A DNA stretch of 64,000 bases, taken from the NCBI GenBank assembly GCA_944474755.1, contig OX104117.1, forward strand, positions 43,789,222 to 43,853,221, read 5' to 3'. Under the pieces are notes generated by a model. The model saw only the letters and a program-made list of their open reading frames with translations, did not search any database and was not told where the DNA came from. The stretch's first letter is position 1, and every line of letters begins with the position of its first letter. Source of the DNA: Limnoperna fortunei. Lineage: Eukaryota; Mollusca; Bivalvia; Mytilida; Modiolidae. The position numbers and the translations under genes are program-made. Shown piece after piece: positions 45,032 to 57,179 of the stretch.

Positions 45032-45055
45032 TTTCGTTGTCAGTTTGTTTTACAT
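45032..45055 (-). promoter_or_regulatory. 5' UTR part of the kinase coding exon, with splice acceptor
   Basis: Upstream on the minus strand a T-rich tract ends in CAG (G at 45056), a good 3' splice site only 24 nt before the ATG. The exon would start with ATGTAA, a one-codon upstream open frame that may weaken initiation at the kinase start. The non-coding first exon and promoter should lie further right and were not located. Confidence 0.6.
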
Positions 45056-45059
45056 CTGA

Positions 45060-47890
45060 AAAAAAATTTCATGTTAATTCCTGTCTACAGATTAAATTAA
45101 TATATACAACCATATTTCTGTGCAAAAACTTACTATAAGAATTCAAAATTATTACCTTTAATGTGGTAGATATATGTTCCAACTCAGCATTAGACTTATT
45201 CATTGGTCTGAGTAATAATTTACAATGTGTTATAAGTCATACATTCACCTGACTCAGAATACTTTTTCCTATAAATGGGCGATATTTTATTTCACCATAA
45301 GAGTTACGAAGATCAAAACACAAAAAAGAAAATAACAACAACAAAAAATTCGTTACAAAATTTTACATATGCCAAGACCAAGTGTTAGTTTTGTCTTAGG
45401 AAGTTTTTAGATATTCAGTAAAATGTTAGTTTTTATCTGTATGAAAATGCTGGTAACGACGGCGTCACGATCACAAAAGGAAGTTTTTGCAACAAGTCAA
45501 AAAGTCAAACCCTCTAAGTATGTGTGTATTAAATATATTCAAGGTAGTCATAGTAGTCTAATGAACAGTCTTGTATAATAATAAACACATTATATTTACA
45601 TGGAAAATAAGACTATTATTTACAATTGTACAAATATATGTTATGTAACTTCTAATAAATATAGATATGTATGTTTAATATGTACTATAGCACCGAAGAT
45701 TTTAAAAACAAAGAAAGAACAATATAAAGTACTAAAATGTGATATTTTATGAAAATTTGAAAACATCCACACCATTACGACGTTCAAAATAGCTAAACTT
45801 TAAATTATTAGAATTAAAATTTGGTTAAACTTGAAACAGTATAACATCAAAGTCAGAATTAAATTAAAATTAACCTTTAGATTATATATTAGAATGTTAC
45901 AAAATATATAACCTGTTAACATATATTTCGTGGAATAGTTAAATATTATTTACCTTATATCTAACGTCCGTCATAAAATATTTTCTAGATGTAATTAATT
46001 CAAGCAACATGTATAGTACCACTATCATCAATTGAAATGTTATCCTTCTTGTTACGTTTCAAAAGATAGATTTCCAATAACTAACCATTTGAGTTATACG
46101 AGATTACTGACAACTAGTCGTCTTCCTACTGAACTACAACTCGAAATCCTCCCTTTTATAACGACTTCCATTCCAATTGAACTGCAGCTCTAATGCTTCA
46201 CTTATATAGTGCAAACGAATCAACTACGTGCGACTTTTCATTTGTCTTCTCTGAAATAATGTTATCGGATTATAAAACTATCTAATGAAATATGTAGTAG
46301 CTAACGCGAGGTTCTTATTTCTGATTGTAAACTCATCCTAGCTCTTCTTAATTAGGTATAAAACTTATATACAATGTTTTTTTCCGTTGCCGTGAACAAA
46401 TATAAATCAATGCTTACCGTTAAACCTTCCATAATTTGTGTTTTGAGGAAAATATTATAACGCTTTATAGGAAAATAATAAAAAATGTAGTTGACAACGT
46501 CTTTGCTTTTTAAAACACAAAACCTTAATTATAGCAACTTAGGCATTGAAAATCGACTACGGTTACAATTCCAATTCTATTTTCCGCACAATGAATATGA
46601 ACAGCAAGCTTGATTTAAAAAGGAATAATATCATACCTGAATCAGCCAATTTGACTTGTAAATTTTAACTAATCACTACTGATAATGATGAATAATTATC
46701 CTGCAGGAATGAGATCTAAGCCATTTCTTCCTTAGACTTCATGAGAACAGAAACAGCAAAAACAACTTTATCATACTGTTTGAAAGGAAAGTCGATTCCT
46801 CTATTGTTAATCTCTGTGCGGGCTAATAATTTTATTAGAAAAATACTTTATATACGCCATGATGTTACCTTACGACAGCTTGTGTTAGTATGTAGAAAAT
46901 ATATTGGAAAATGGATGAAAGCGTTTCTAAATGTCAAACTACCAAGAAAAGAGATTGGAGTGTAATGATTGCTTTATTACTTAACCAATACAGAAATCTA
47001 TATCCCATTTGGAAAAAGCAAGTCTACCGAATGATTGATATACAAGAATACCTTATATCATTAAGACTACAACATCGTCTTTCACTGGAAAAGCGTATTA
47101 GCATCAAAGATTTTGGGTCTCCCAAAGGGTTACTCTGACGATTTGACAATAAAAGAAAATGAAAATATGATCCCAAGAAAGATATACTTAACATGGCATC
47201 GACCTTACTAGCTTGTTGGGGTTTTTTTGAAGTAAGAAAAGGCAAACGAGTTAAAGGCCTTGTTCTGACATTTTTAAACAATGGTAAGAGAAAGAAAATA
47301 GCACTACATAGTATATTAAACTTAAACCTATGACCGACCGTTATTCCTTGTTTCAGCAAAATGCGGAACATTTTTTGTGAAACGTCTTCCTTAATTTTGC
47401 AAAATCTTAAATACTTGGCAGAAATCATTAAAGCTATATCTAAAAATACAGTTAAAAATACATGTATTTGTTTAAGTCAAAACCCAGTATAATTGGAAAA
47501 AGTCACGTAATTATACTACGTATAGCATGAACGTTATAAGTACATGACCTAAATATAAAACACGTTGTGGTCTTCTGTTTATGCTTCAGTTTGTGTTTAT
47601 ATAAAGCACTATTAATACTCTAACTTAATCATCCTAATTACACCTGTACATTATTACTTTTTCCAGTATTGATCGTTTTCTCTCACTGTACACATGCAGT
47701 TCAATATAACGTAAAACCTCTAGACATCGCATTTCAAACATACGTTCCATTTTTTACACATTATTTGATTGTGTGTTTGTACAACCGACAAAAAGTTGGG
47801 ATTAGACATAGGGAACACAATTTTGACTGCTAGTGGAAAAGTATGGAGTATTGAGTAGGGGCAGACAATTTAGCTATTTACACATAAAAC
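45060..47890. other. Probable 5' intron and upstream region of the kinase gene
   Basis: AT-rich, without recognised repeats. Short frames at 46741-47138 (plus) and 47024-47428 (minus) overlap and have no known motif. The first exon and promoter of the kinase may lie here, but no convincing core promoter can be chosen by eye. Confidence 0.35.
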
Positions 47891-47894
47891 ATTT

Positions 47895-47990
47895 GCAATT
47901 AGAGAGATACATCTTTATCAACATTTCTTATACTATCCATTTGTGTACAAAAGCTGTTTAAATGTTGATAAAAATGTATCTCTCTAATAG
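47895..47990. mobile_element. Short palindromic MITE-like repeat
   Basis: GCAATTAGAGAGATACATCT (47895-) with TTATCAACATTT is mirrored by AAATGTTGATAAAAATGTATC and TCTCTAATAGC (to 47990). Arms are about 31 bp and the loop about 33 nt. Confidence 0.75.
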
Positions 47991-48056
47991 CAAAAAATTC
48001 AAAGGGACTTGTGGCAGGTCTAGTCTTATACTGGTATATAACGTTTATAATCAGGG

Positions 48057-48455
48057 ATCGACACAGGTAAGCTGCTCAGCGAGTCCTAGGCGAGGATACG
48101 GGAGGATGTCTCTTTGGGGATACGGAAGGATGTCTCGTTGGGGTTTGTCAGATTATGATATGGCTGACTGCCGACTATAGTTTGTTACAAGGTTGGAGAG
48201 TTCCACACTCATTGAACGATATAGACATATTTTGTAGAATTCGAAGAAAGCATAGGCTCATTAAAGCCATGTTGAAAGATGAATATTTCCGTCTCTTCGC
48301 AACACTCTATATTTTTCCAGTGCCAGCAAAAATTTGTGTTCTCGTTAGCAACATTTTATTTCCCGTCGATTTATTATTTGTTGTCTTATCCTTGTACTGA
48401 ATATAGCTGACATATTTCTCGTTGAACGTAAGGCAAACATGCAATCAATCAATCA
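48057..48455 (+). mobile_element. Second SINE-like family, copy 3
   Basis: The 3' end TACTGAATATAGCTGACATA, TTTCTCGTTGAACGTAAGGC and (AATC)n tail match the other copies. The 5' part has GGATACGGGAGGATGTCTC and GGATACGGAAGGATGTCTC, a local direct repeat. Confidence 0.6.
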
Positions 48456-48469
48456 TAGTTTATACATGA

Positions 48470-49320
48470 TTTAAAGGATTTAGATGCGTGATGTTGACAC
48501 TCTATGTCACTATGTCAGATGCAAAAATGAAATTCGCACCAATAGTCACTGTTATGACGTATGTCCGTTACAACATACGTCATGATCTTTAAATAACTAT
48601 ATTCAGTGTACTTTTATTGACCGTCTGTTATTTTAAGAAACTACTCGTTCTATTCGTTGATAATGTATACAAAGACGATGCTAGCATTCGTTCGATTACA
48701 AACCGGCCAGAGCATTTATAGTTTAAAGAGCAAGCAATTAAAACATTTGTATTTTTCAAGGTATTTTATGCAATCCAAAGTCTTCAGACTTTAAGTAGTG
48801 TAAACTTATTAGCAAATAATACAATCGTCTCTATAATGTTTAATTACTGGAATCAAAAATGTTGAAATCTCTTTTCAGCAGTCATTAGATTAAATCTGTC
48901 AAGTTATTTGATATACATCTGGGATAACACAGCAAGCTTTTACTCACTGTACTATATGCCGTAATTTACTTTTTGCCCATTTGAAGAACCGTATTTACAT
49001 TATTTAAAAGATATAAAACATTCTAAATATACTAGATTCTATAAAGAATAAAAAAAATATTTATTTATTTATTTTACAAAATGAGTTCTCGAATCAAAGG
49101 TACGAGATTAATAATAAAATAGTTCCCAAATTGTTACTATTATTACAAAACTCGAGCGCATGTCTATTGTTTCTAAAGGATATTCTGTAAAATATCACAG
49201 GACTTCTACATTTGTCTGAAGTCAGAAAGAGAATTGGTAAAAAGCGTTAAAAACAGGTTAGTCACAGAATTTTATTGTCATACATGCGTATTGGACTCGG
49301 AATCACATTCACCAAAAAAT
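48470..49320. other. Unrecognised AT-rich stretch
   Basis: A small perfect inverted pair, ATGACGTATGT..ACATACGTCAT, lies near 48553-48582. Nothing else was recognised. Confidence 0.4.
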
Positions 49321-49324
49321 GTTT

Positions 49325-49565
49325 TGTTTTAATGTTGTTTAACGCCACTTTCAGCAATTTTTTTTTTCAGTTATATCGCGGCGTCCAGTTTATATTGGGG
49401 GAGGAAACCCCGGACCTTTGGTCGGAAGACTGACAATCCTTATTAATGAAGATTGGAGTTGAGCGCACTCTGCTGCAGCGGACTCGAAACCGCAATCTTA
49501 TTGTTGACAGACCACCTGATCAATAGTAGACGAACTACCTTAACCACTCGGCCACCGAAGCCCCT
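49325..49565 (-). mobile_element. Complete RUDI-like SINE
   Basis: Minus strand: head GGTGGCCGAGTGGTTAAGG, target-like GATCAGGTGGTCTGTCAACA, body CCAATATAAACTGGACGCCG, and tail GAAAGTGGCGTTAAACAAC. Confidence 0.8.
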
Positions 49566-49569
49566 CATT

Positions 49570-50380
49570 TACCAATAGAAACTGGCCAGCTAATCTTTTG
49601 ATATGGCCGATGTTTATTCTTATTATGAGAACGTAAAGTTTTAATACTTAGTAAGCCAGTTCCTACATGTATAAAACGTTCGATCTATAATAATATACTG
49701 TTACAAGTGAATTCAAGTTAACAATTTATAATAAGCCGCCTACTATGACTATCATTCATGAATGTAAATTAAAATAAAATATTCATTGGGGCACGAATAT
49801 TGATTGATTTATTTGTTGGTGTTTAATGTCTTTCACACCCATAAATAGCATTGACAAATAACGATTGTAAACGCTCCCGTCGCTATCCCACTCTTAACCA
49901 TATGTTACCTATTAATTTATTATACATTGTGACAGTTATACTTGTAAACCTTCTTTGTCGGGATGCATTATTTATACGATGTTATGTTGTTATTACACGT
50001 ATATTTGTGTTACCTTGACAAACATTTTTTGGAGGTTTATAGTGTTTACATTAGCTTTTTATACACTTTATAAGTTTTTGTTCGTCCTCTATAAAATTCA
50101 CGTCATTATATATGTAGCTATAAAATGGTGCAAGTTGCCGTTAGCCCTAAATTAATATTACGTTATTAATATAATAAGATACAATTGAACAATGCATATG
50201 TGTGAATATCACCGATTGACATAGTACTCCAAGCTGTTTACGCGAAATTATCAAGATGTTGATTGCCTAATGTTGATTAATTTGTTGCTTAAATCCTAGG
50301 GGGCAGTATTTAAGATATATTAGGACGAGAGCAAGAGAATAAACAATAAAATGTCATCAAAGATACCAAGGTTAACAGAA
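49570..50380. other. Unrecognised AT-rich stretch
   Basis: A short minus-strand ATTGATTG..GGTGTTTAATG fragment near 49801 recalls the second SINE family tail. No gene was recognised. Confidence 0.35.
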
Positions 50381-50386
50381 TTTACT

Positions 50387-50430
50387 ACGCCAGAAGCGCG
50401 TTTCATCTAATCAAGGCTCATCAGTGGCGC
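50387..50430 (-). ncRNA. Degenerate type I hammerhead ribozyme, solo copy
   Basis: Minus strand: stem I GCGCCA pairs with TGGCGT (one G-U). CTGATGA and GAAA cores are intact. Stem II GCCTTGATTAGAT has a C-A mismatch and a G-U pair. Stem III ACGCGCTT has lost a C-G pair (G to T). Downstream sequence (AATTCTGTTAACCTTGGTA) is related to the same region of the 510-bp unit. It is probably an old solo copy of the same or a sister element, with reduced or no activity. Confidence 0.7.
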
Positions 50431-51021
50431 TCATACCCAAACAATATTTAAAATCTAAATGATTAAGTTGTTGTAGGGCTTTTATCACCAAAATTCTAAA
50501 ACGTTATACCAAATCCAGCTAAGAATATCTACAACTTAAAAAAGAAAACCTTTAGAATTAAAACAATTTTCGAAATTTCATGGCAGAAAATTTACACAAT
50601 GACTATATCACTGAAAGAATCAATGATATTCCTGTCAGCACCGAAGTGTGACTACTGAGCTGGTGATACCCTCGGGGACTAGCAGTTCGCTCTGGAAATG
50701 AGATTCATTGACTAAATTAAGTTTGTCACATGAAAAGTGTGATGCAGAACTAAGCTTTAGCGACTAAAATTAGCGTATTCGAAGGCTACAAAAACGGACT
50801 CTATCGAGCAAGAAGCGTTACTCAAACTTGGTACTCACGATGGGCTACAGTCACACTTTCCGTATTGTAAAATGATAACTACACCCAATGAATTACCCTA
50901 TAACTGCGGACAATGGCCGTTATAGAAAGCAGTATACACATGTAAAAGCTAGTGTTTTCGTTAAAATGTATTCCAGAATAATGGAAATTAGCATATCATT
51001 GGCATATAAATATGGTTTGGT

Positions 51022-51252
51022 GTTTTTTGTATTTGTATGGTGTTTAACGCCACTTTTAGCAATTTTTCAGTTATATCATGGCGTCCACTTTTTATTGGCA
51101 GGGGCCGAAGTACCCGGATAAAACCCAATCTTGGTAGAAAAACTGTCAATTCTTGTAAGATTGGTGTCGAGCGCACCCTGCTGAGACTCGAACCTGCAAC
51201 CTCACTGTTGACAGACCACGTGATCAATAGTAAACGAACTACCGAGGCCCAT
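51022..51252 (-). mobile_element. RUDI-like SINE with head deletion
   Basis: Minus strand: the head reads GGGCCTCGGTAGTTCG, lacking the GGCCGAGTGGTTAA part of the A box. B box AGGTTCGAGTCTC, body CCAATAAAAAGTGGACGCCA and tail AAAGTGGCGTTAAACACC are present. Confidence 0.78.
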
Positions 51253-51259
51253 TGGTTTG

Positions 51260-52930
51260 GTCGGTACAATGTGAGTAATAAAACTTTTAATGAATTATCT
51301 TTACTTTTATTGCATAAATTTTAAAGAAAACAAATTTCTATCATTTAATACCGTTGTCTAAATTTGAATCAAAGCTTAGGAAATAATTTATTTTCGCTCA
51401 AATGTCTTAGCGTAGTGGCAAACAACACAAGCATTGCTATCTACTTGTCGAGTGATCGTCTGCCCTTTGTCAACACGAGCTGGCTACCTTACAGTCCATA
51501 CATGGTGCATTGCGTCAATCTAATGACTAATATGTGCACATGCTGACGTTAATAATTACAAGTACACTCCATTATCAACATTTACACTGATCGTTGCAGA
51601 ACAAATATTGAAAAGTTATTTAAGCATTTTGGTGAATGCGACAATCTTCGATCAGTAAGTTCCATTTGTGTGTGATTTCCTGAAATCATGCGTCGGCGTC
51701 AACATATAAACTTGCAACATGTTTATGTATTTTTAGGAATTAATAATTCCCCTTGTTCTAGAGTGCACTATGTAGCCCCCACATCACTAATTTATTGGCG
51801 GAACGTGAATTGAAACGTTGAAAACTGAAATAATATTACATAAACCCAATATTGTGGACTGTTTTACACGACATAATCTCCGTAGTCGGCAAATTGATAA
51901 TTTTCGACGTTATATGCTTTTTGACCGAATTTCACAGAGTGAAAGTCGGGGTTATAATATGGTGAATGTTTGGCGGGCTGACGGGGAAACAATTTTTGTG
52001 CCAGTTTTCTCAGCATCTACTAATCACATTCTCTTGAAATTTGGTATGCAACATCAGCATGGCCTCCCATAACGTGGGATTCGATTTCAGCTCCGTCGCT
52101 CACCTACTTCCTGTTTAACGAAATCCGGCTATTTCTGTCTTTGATCGATTTTTGTTAATCAAGTAGTCAAACTGACCCTGTCCGCCATTATGAACATATT
52201 TGGCAGTAATAATTATTTATTCAGCATCGTAATATAGAGGATTTATATTGACGTTTAAAATATGTCTTCATGGTTTGAATGTTTTGTATTTAGAACCTTT
52301 ATAAGTTGTATCTGGTTGGTTATTTAGCAGTACTATAAATTTCTCTATTTTATTTTTCATTTGCAGAGATAAAAATAGTTGATTGTTAAAACATATAAAA
52401 AGGGGAGATAAACCAAACAACTAACAATGATTTGAAAATGACTAAAATACAGAACAACGAATCAGAACAAATTACCAAAAATGGCATTCCTCCTTGAGCA
52501 CGAATTATTATGTGGCGGGGGAGAACCGATTAAATTGACTCCAAATCTTGGAAATATAAGTGTGGGTGTGCATAGTAGAAAGAACTGCTCGATCACGTCT
52601 GTTAACGAGAAGAACATACATTTATATGTTTTCTCTCGCTTATTACGTTTCTGACACAAGCAGGTTGCCATGGTTCATGGAATTCTGAGGGAAATGTCGT
52701 TCTACCTACTGATTGTTAGTAACATAATGATTTCTCAAGTTCTAATTAGACGAACGATGAGTTACATATGGTATATTATAATTTTTCCGTTATTGATCAT
52801 TTTGGCAGAGTTATTTTGGATGTATACAATCGGGTCGCAGTAAAAGTACCCATGATAATCGTTATTATAGATTTTTCTACAAGAAAATGGGACAATTGCA
52901 ATCACTACGTTTCGTACCAGAAAACGTATT
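51260..52930. other. Unrecognised stretch
   Basis: An 84-codon plus-strand frame (51818-52072) looks mildly protein-like but has no known motif and no supporting splice or neighbour evidence. Confidence 0.35.
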
Positions 52931-52945
52931 GAAAACTGCGTTTGA

Positions 52946-53020
52946 CCCCAATAAAAATAGATGCCATGATATATCTAAAGAGTGCTTAAAGTACCGTTAA
53001 ACACCAATCGAATAAACAAA
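52946..53020 (+). mobile_element. RUDI-like SINE 3' fragment
   Basis: CCCCAATAAAAATAGATGCC, ATGATATATCTAAAG and TACCGTTAAACACCAATC match the SINE body and tail. Confidence 0.65.
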
Positions 53021-53646
53021 AAAAACTACGTCTGATGAATACAGGATTATTTAATCAATAGGTAAAGAATCTTATCAAGGACTGAAATCAAGCGAACTGG
53101 CACTAGTGAACTATCTCCAGCCGCCACACAACAGCCAAGATGCTGACAAAGGAATGAAGGTGGAAGTCGGAGAAAACACTTAACGTATTAAGAAATCTAA
53201 TGATGATAAATTATAATTACTAACGTGTAATTAACATATGCATGAATTAAAACAGCAAATGTACTAAGTAACCATTCAGACCAAATGTACATTTAGCTTG
53301 CAGTATTTTAAGAACCCACAAAGTTTTTATTTACTCCTTGATTAAAATATATAACAATTCATCAGTGTCAACCCACGTTTACCGCGGGATACATGTAAAC
53401 TTATGCATAAATCAAAATGCATAAGGTTTATACGGCATCAAGAACTTTACAATTCCACTGATTACAGTGCACAAAATCAATCTACCGAGTTCATTAGAAT
53501 AGCTCTTAAGGTACCTATTAATAAGTTGTTTGTCTGTGCAGGAAATTCGATTGTTTAATCAAAGAAAAAGTGTCTGCATGGTAAAAAGATACACTCGTGA
53601 CATATCAAAATATGCATAGAATCATCATTTTCTCAAACTTTCACCC

Positions 53647-53825
53647 TAAGGGACGAACCATTTAACTTGCAAGGGTGGGGGGGGGCTTTGGTTTTTCCTA
53701 AAAAAATATTTTGAAAATGATTTTTGATGAAAAAAAAAATTTTCTGGGCACTGCGCGGAAAAATTTTTTCTGACCAAATCAAAAAACCAAGGCCCCCCCC
53801 TTCAAGTTAAATGGTCCGTCCCTAA
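53647..53825. mobile_element. MITE with TTAGGGACGG-type ends, copy 1
   Basis: The left end TAAGGGACGAACCATTTAAC and right end GTTAAATGGTCCGTCCCTAA are inverted. Next come a G run with CTTTGGTTTTT, and its inverse AAAACCAAGGCCCCCCC. The interior is A/T-rich with CTGCGCGGAAAAATTTTTTC. The second copy is at 62007-62303. Confidence 0.8.
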
Positions 53826-53829
53826 CATG

Positions 53830-56105
53830 AACTTAAATTGACCGGAAGTTCATGTGGTCTTAAAATCTGTGACTTTCAGTTTTATTTTATGAATAGTGCA
53901 TGTCATTGATTCAACATTTTAATGTTCAGTTATCACAACTAAAGCGTTATCTTAATGTTTCTTAAAATATTCCGCAAATTTAAATTTAATATTGTATTAT
54001 GGTTTCAATTCTGCAGCCTGCCACAGGGGACAAATTTGCTGACTATAGCTAGTACTACTTTTACGTATTATTTCAGGTCTTAATTTCGTTGGTGCTCTTA
54101 AATATCAACTGTAACGATCGGAACTTATAAAAATATATATATTGCGTTAAAAGTTACAAATCATAAGGCACAGACGCAAAATAAAAAAGAAATTAGCAAC
54201 AATAAAAAGTCCAGATTATGAAATTAATAGGCTCTAATTTCTCTACTTTACGTTATAGATGGCGTCTGTCGTTGTCGTAAAAAATTTTCTCCCCAAAAAC
54301 CGCCATTAAAGTCAATAAGGCAAAAGTTGTTTGAAATCATCATTACAGTTGACGTTGTAAAATTTGTAATTTTGTAATTTGTAATGTAACTTTTGAGGCC
54401 AAAAACTAAACAAAATAGCCGCCAAGGTTGAATTTGGGACACATTATTAAAATGTAGGTAAATGTGTAATATTTTGAAAAAAAAACAATTATAGATGAAC
54501 AAAATATGAAATTTGCAAAAATGCCCAGAATGCCAAATCTACCTGTAATTTATTTGGATTAAAATTGACAGACAACTTATAAAAATAGTCTTTCAACAAT
54601 TATTTTTCAGTCTTTTCCTGTTTTTTTGGATATTATTGTGAACAGAAACTGTAGACAAAAAATATGGTTAAAAAGACAAGGTTCAAATTATTACCTCTCT
54701 CATAGATAGGAGTTATTGCCCTAAAATGACTATTTGTCTTGTTTCATTTAAAAAAATTCCCCTGTGAAACTGTAAAGCCAAGTTTTAACAAAAGTTGATC
54801 TGCATCCTGCTCTTAGGATGTCTGTTGGAAAGTTGTGATTTTTGTCATTTCAAACAACTAAAGTGGCCACCACAAACATATTAATTTTCTTATATCTGCA
54901 AATTTATAACAGTCAAAGAAAAAACGGGTACCTCAAAACGATCAATACACCATTTTCTACAGTTCGTTCCATGTGTAGTCGACAGCAAACTTTTTATATG
55001 AGTTATTATCCTTCAATATCTATATTATCTAAATTTTTCATATTTTTGGGGTGTTTTTACTTTTATCTTAATACCATTTGCAGATACATGGAAACAGTAA
55101 ACAGTTATATAATCAGCAAACAAAATCTACAAATATAGGTTAACACGATTTAATTTTTCAATCGACCCCCTTTTGAGAGTTTCTGCCCTTTATAGAATTT
55201 TTCGTTATGTTTTTTTTTACTATTATAAAACTACAATATATAGAGAGGTAAAATTATCCCAATGACAAGAAGTATAATTAAGTTAAATTTCCCGAACTGG
55301 TAAACTGGTAAATTGACTTTTTAAGGGGCTCTTGTCCTTAATGACTATTGGCTCGCAGTTTTGGTTTATCTTGAAAACACATGCGATTAGAGACTGAACA
55401 TATTAAATAGTCAAAAATGGTCAACAAGACAAGATCCTCAACTGAGTAAACAGACAGAAATTATCAATCGACTCCTTGTTGACATCTAATGACTATTTTC
55501 CAAGTGTTCTGGATTTTCTCTATTAGTTTAAAAACTTTCCAGAGACTTATAAGTCAAGCGATGTTTTATTTGACATCCCCATATTGTAACGATAGTTGAA
55601 AGCAACTGGTAATTAAAAGACAGTCAATTCCTACAGCGTTCATATGGGATTTTATAAAAATTAAAATGTTGTATACGAAAACAATTTAAACATTTAAAAT
55701 CTCTGTGATGTTTTAAAAAGAGGGTCACGTGCCATTTTATACTGCTTTATTAAGTTTGTAAATTAACCTTAAGACAAGTAAGAAAGGTAAATAATTAAAC
55801 AATGGTATATATTTCAGAATATAAGATTATGTCACTAGCAGTGAAATAAAACAATAATTCTATTGAGCCTTTAGTACTTGCTGCAGACACACGGGGGAGG
55901 GGGGGGTAACACTAAGGATACTTTTTAGTTACAGGTTTGCGGACAGAGTTTTGAAAACCACCCTATTCATATATTTTCCTACTTTGTATTTATTTGCAAA
56001 CAAAATAACCTAAATAGGCTATAGCAATACAACATTTAAACAAAACATATAACATACAGGCATATATTCATTTGTAACAAACGATGTATAAAAATTGCAT
56101 GTATG
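53830..56105. other. AT-rich stretch, no gene
   Basis: From 54.6 to 55.5 kb, short phrases recur loosely (TGACTATTTGTC, AATGACTATTGG, TAATGACTATTTTCC) with irregular spacing, perhaps an ancient tandem duplication. A G run lies near 55894. Confidence 0.35.
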
Positions 56106-56109
56106 GATT

Positions 56110-56995
56110 TGACCAGTATGGATCTTATTTTCGAAACTCTAAAGATTGCTTTATAAAATCTATAATAATGGGCAAAACATTTATATCACAATTTAAAATA
56201 GTTATAGGTTTATTAAAAGAGTCAAGCTGGTTGAAATCTAAGTTTTTATTAAAGATTTGACTAAGAAAACTAGTCCTTATATCATTATTAATTTGAAAAT
56301 TAAAAAAGAAATGATTTTCATCATCTAAGACTTTACATAACTTGCAAAGTCTTTGTTCCCTTGGCATATTTTTATATCTACCAAGCTTCACTTCCAAATT
56401 ATGATAACTTATGCGGAACTTGGTACTTACTTACTTATGGGGGTTTTTAACATCCTTGACTACCTTACAACGGTCTCGCACGGACTTTAAGTATTTTGCG
56501 ACTATTAAAGTTTGAGATTTTATGGTATTTTGCTGGTTTATTATCAAAATTTAATTTGCTAAAAAGGTGAAGGTTAGAGGTGTTATCAAAAGTTGAATTT
56601 TTATCAGTCAAGAGCTCATTATATTTTTCTTTAATACACTTTTCACTATGTCAGAATCACAGTATGTCTCGAATATCAAATGAAGATCATTAATAAAATA
56701 GTTAAACAGAGTGGGGCTCAAGTTGTCCCCTTGTTTGACACCTCTTTCAACTTTAAACTTTATTTTCAATTTTAACAGATGCCTCACAACATCTATACGT
56801 GTCCTTAATAACATTAAATATTGTATAGCCTACTTCATTCTTTCTAAACTTGTAAAGTAATCCATCATGCCACACAGTGTCAAATGCACGACTCAGATCT
56901 ACAAACAAGAAAATATTTTCCCCCTTTTTTTCGTTAAATATTTATTAATAAGCGACTTCAATATAAATATGCTGTCAGTGGTTCTATGATATAAA
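56110..56995 (-). pseudogene. Decayed LINE with reverse-transcriptase pieces
   Basis: Minus strand, N to C: TTDSIFILKSLINKYL (fingers), then FVDLSRAFDTVWHDGLLYKF carrying the first catalytic Asp (motif A). KNEVGYTIFNVIKDTYRCC follows, a frameshift near 56765, then GVKQGDNLSPTLFN (motif B) and FINDL. The YADD motif and following palm are deleted. Near 56400 the C-terminal part resumes (GRYKNMPREQRLCKLCKV, then ENHFFFNF) and ends at 56125. It differs in family from the 36-kb and 62-kb LINEs. The deletion and frameshifts make it inactive. Confidence 0.82.
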
Positions 56996-57014
56996 ACGGG
57001 ACCTAATCATATTT

Positions 57015-57179
57015 AACAAATAGTTCATGACACTTCGGGTCATATGGCAGTATATGGACCGGTTGGTTGCCCCAAAAAGTTATATGGACCGAAGTGCACC
57101 TGAGGTCCATATATTTTTTGGGGCCACCAACCGGTCCATATACTTTCATATGACCAGAAGTGTCATGAACTATTTGTTA
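57015..57179. mobile_element. 165-bp near-perfect palindromic MITE
   Basis: The left arm AACAAATAGTTCATGACACT and right arm AGTGTCATGAACTATTTGTT are exact inverses. Inner parts TATATGGACCGGTTGGTTGC and GGGGCCACCAACCGGTCCAT are inverted too. It lies at the 5' side of the LINE remnant. ATATGGACCGG also recurs near 57380. Confidence 0.85.

Noticed and set aside
46741..47428. Overlapping short frames on both strands upstream of the kinase
   Set aside because: Mutually overlapping, no motif, no support; more likely intron or intergenic DNA.
51818..52072. 84-codon gene
   Set aside because: No recognised motif or splice signal; kept only as unrecognised sequence.
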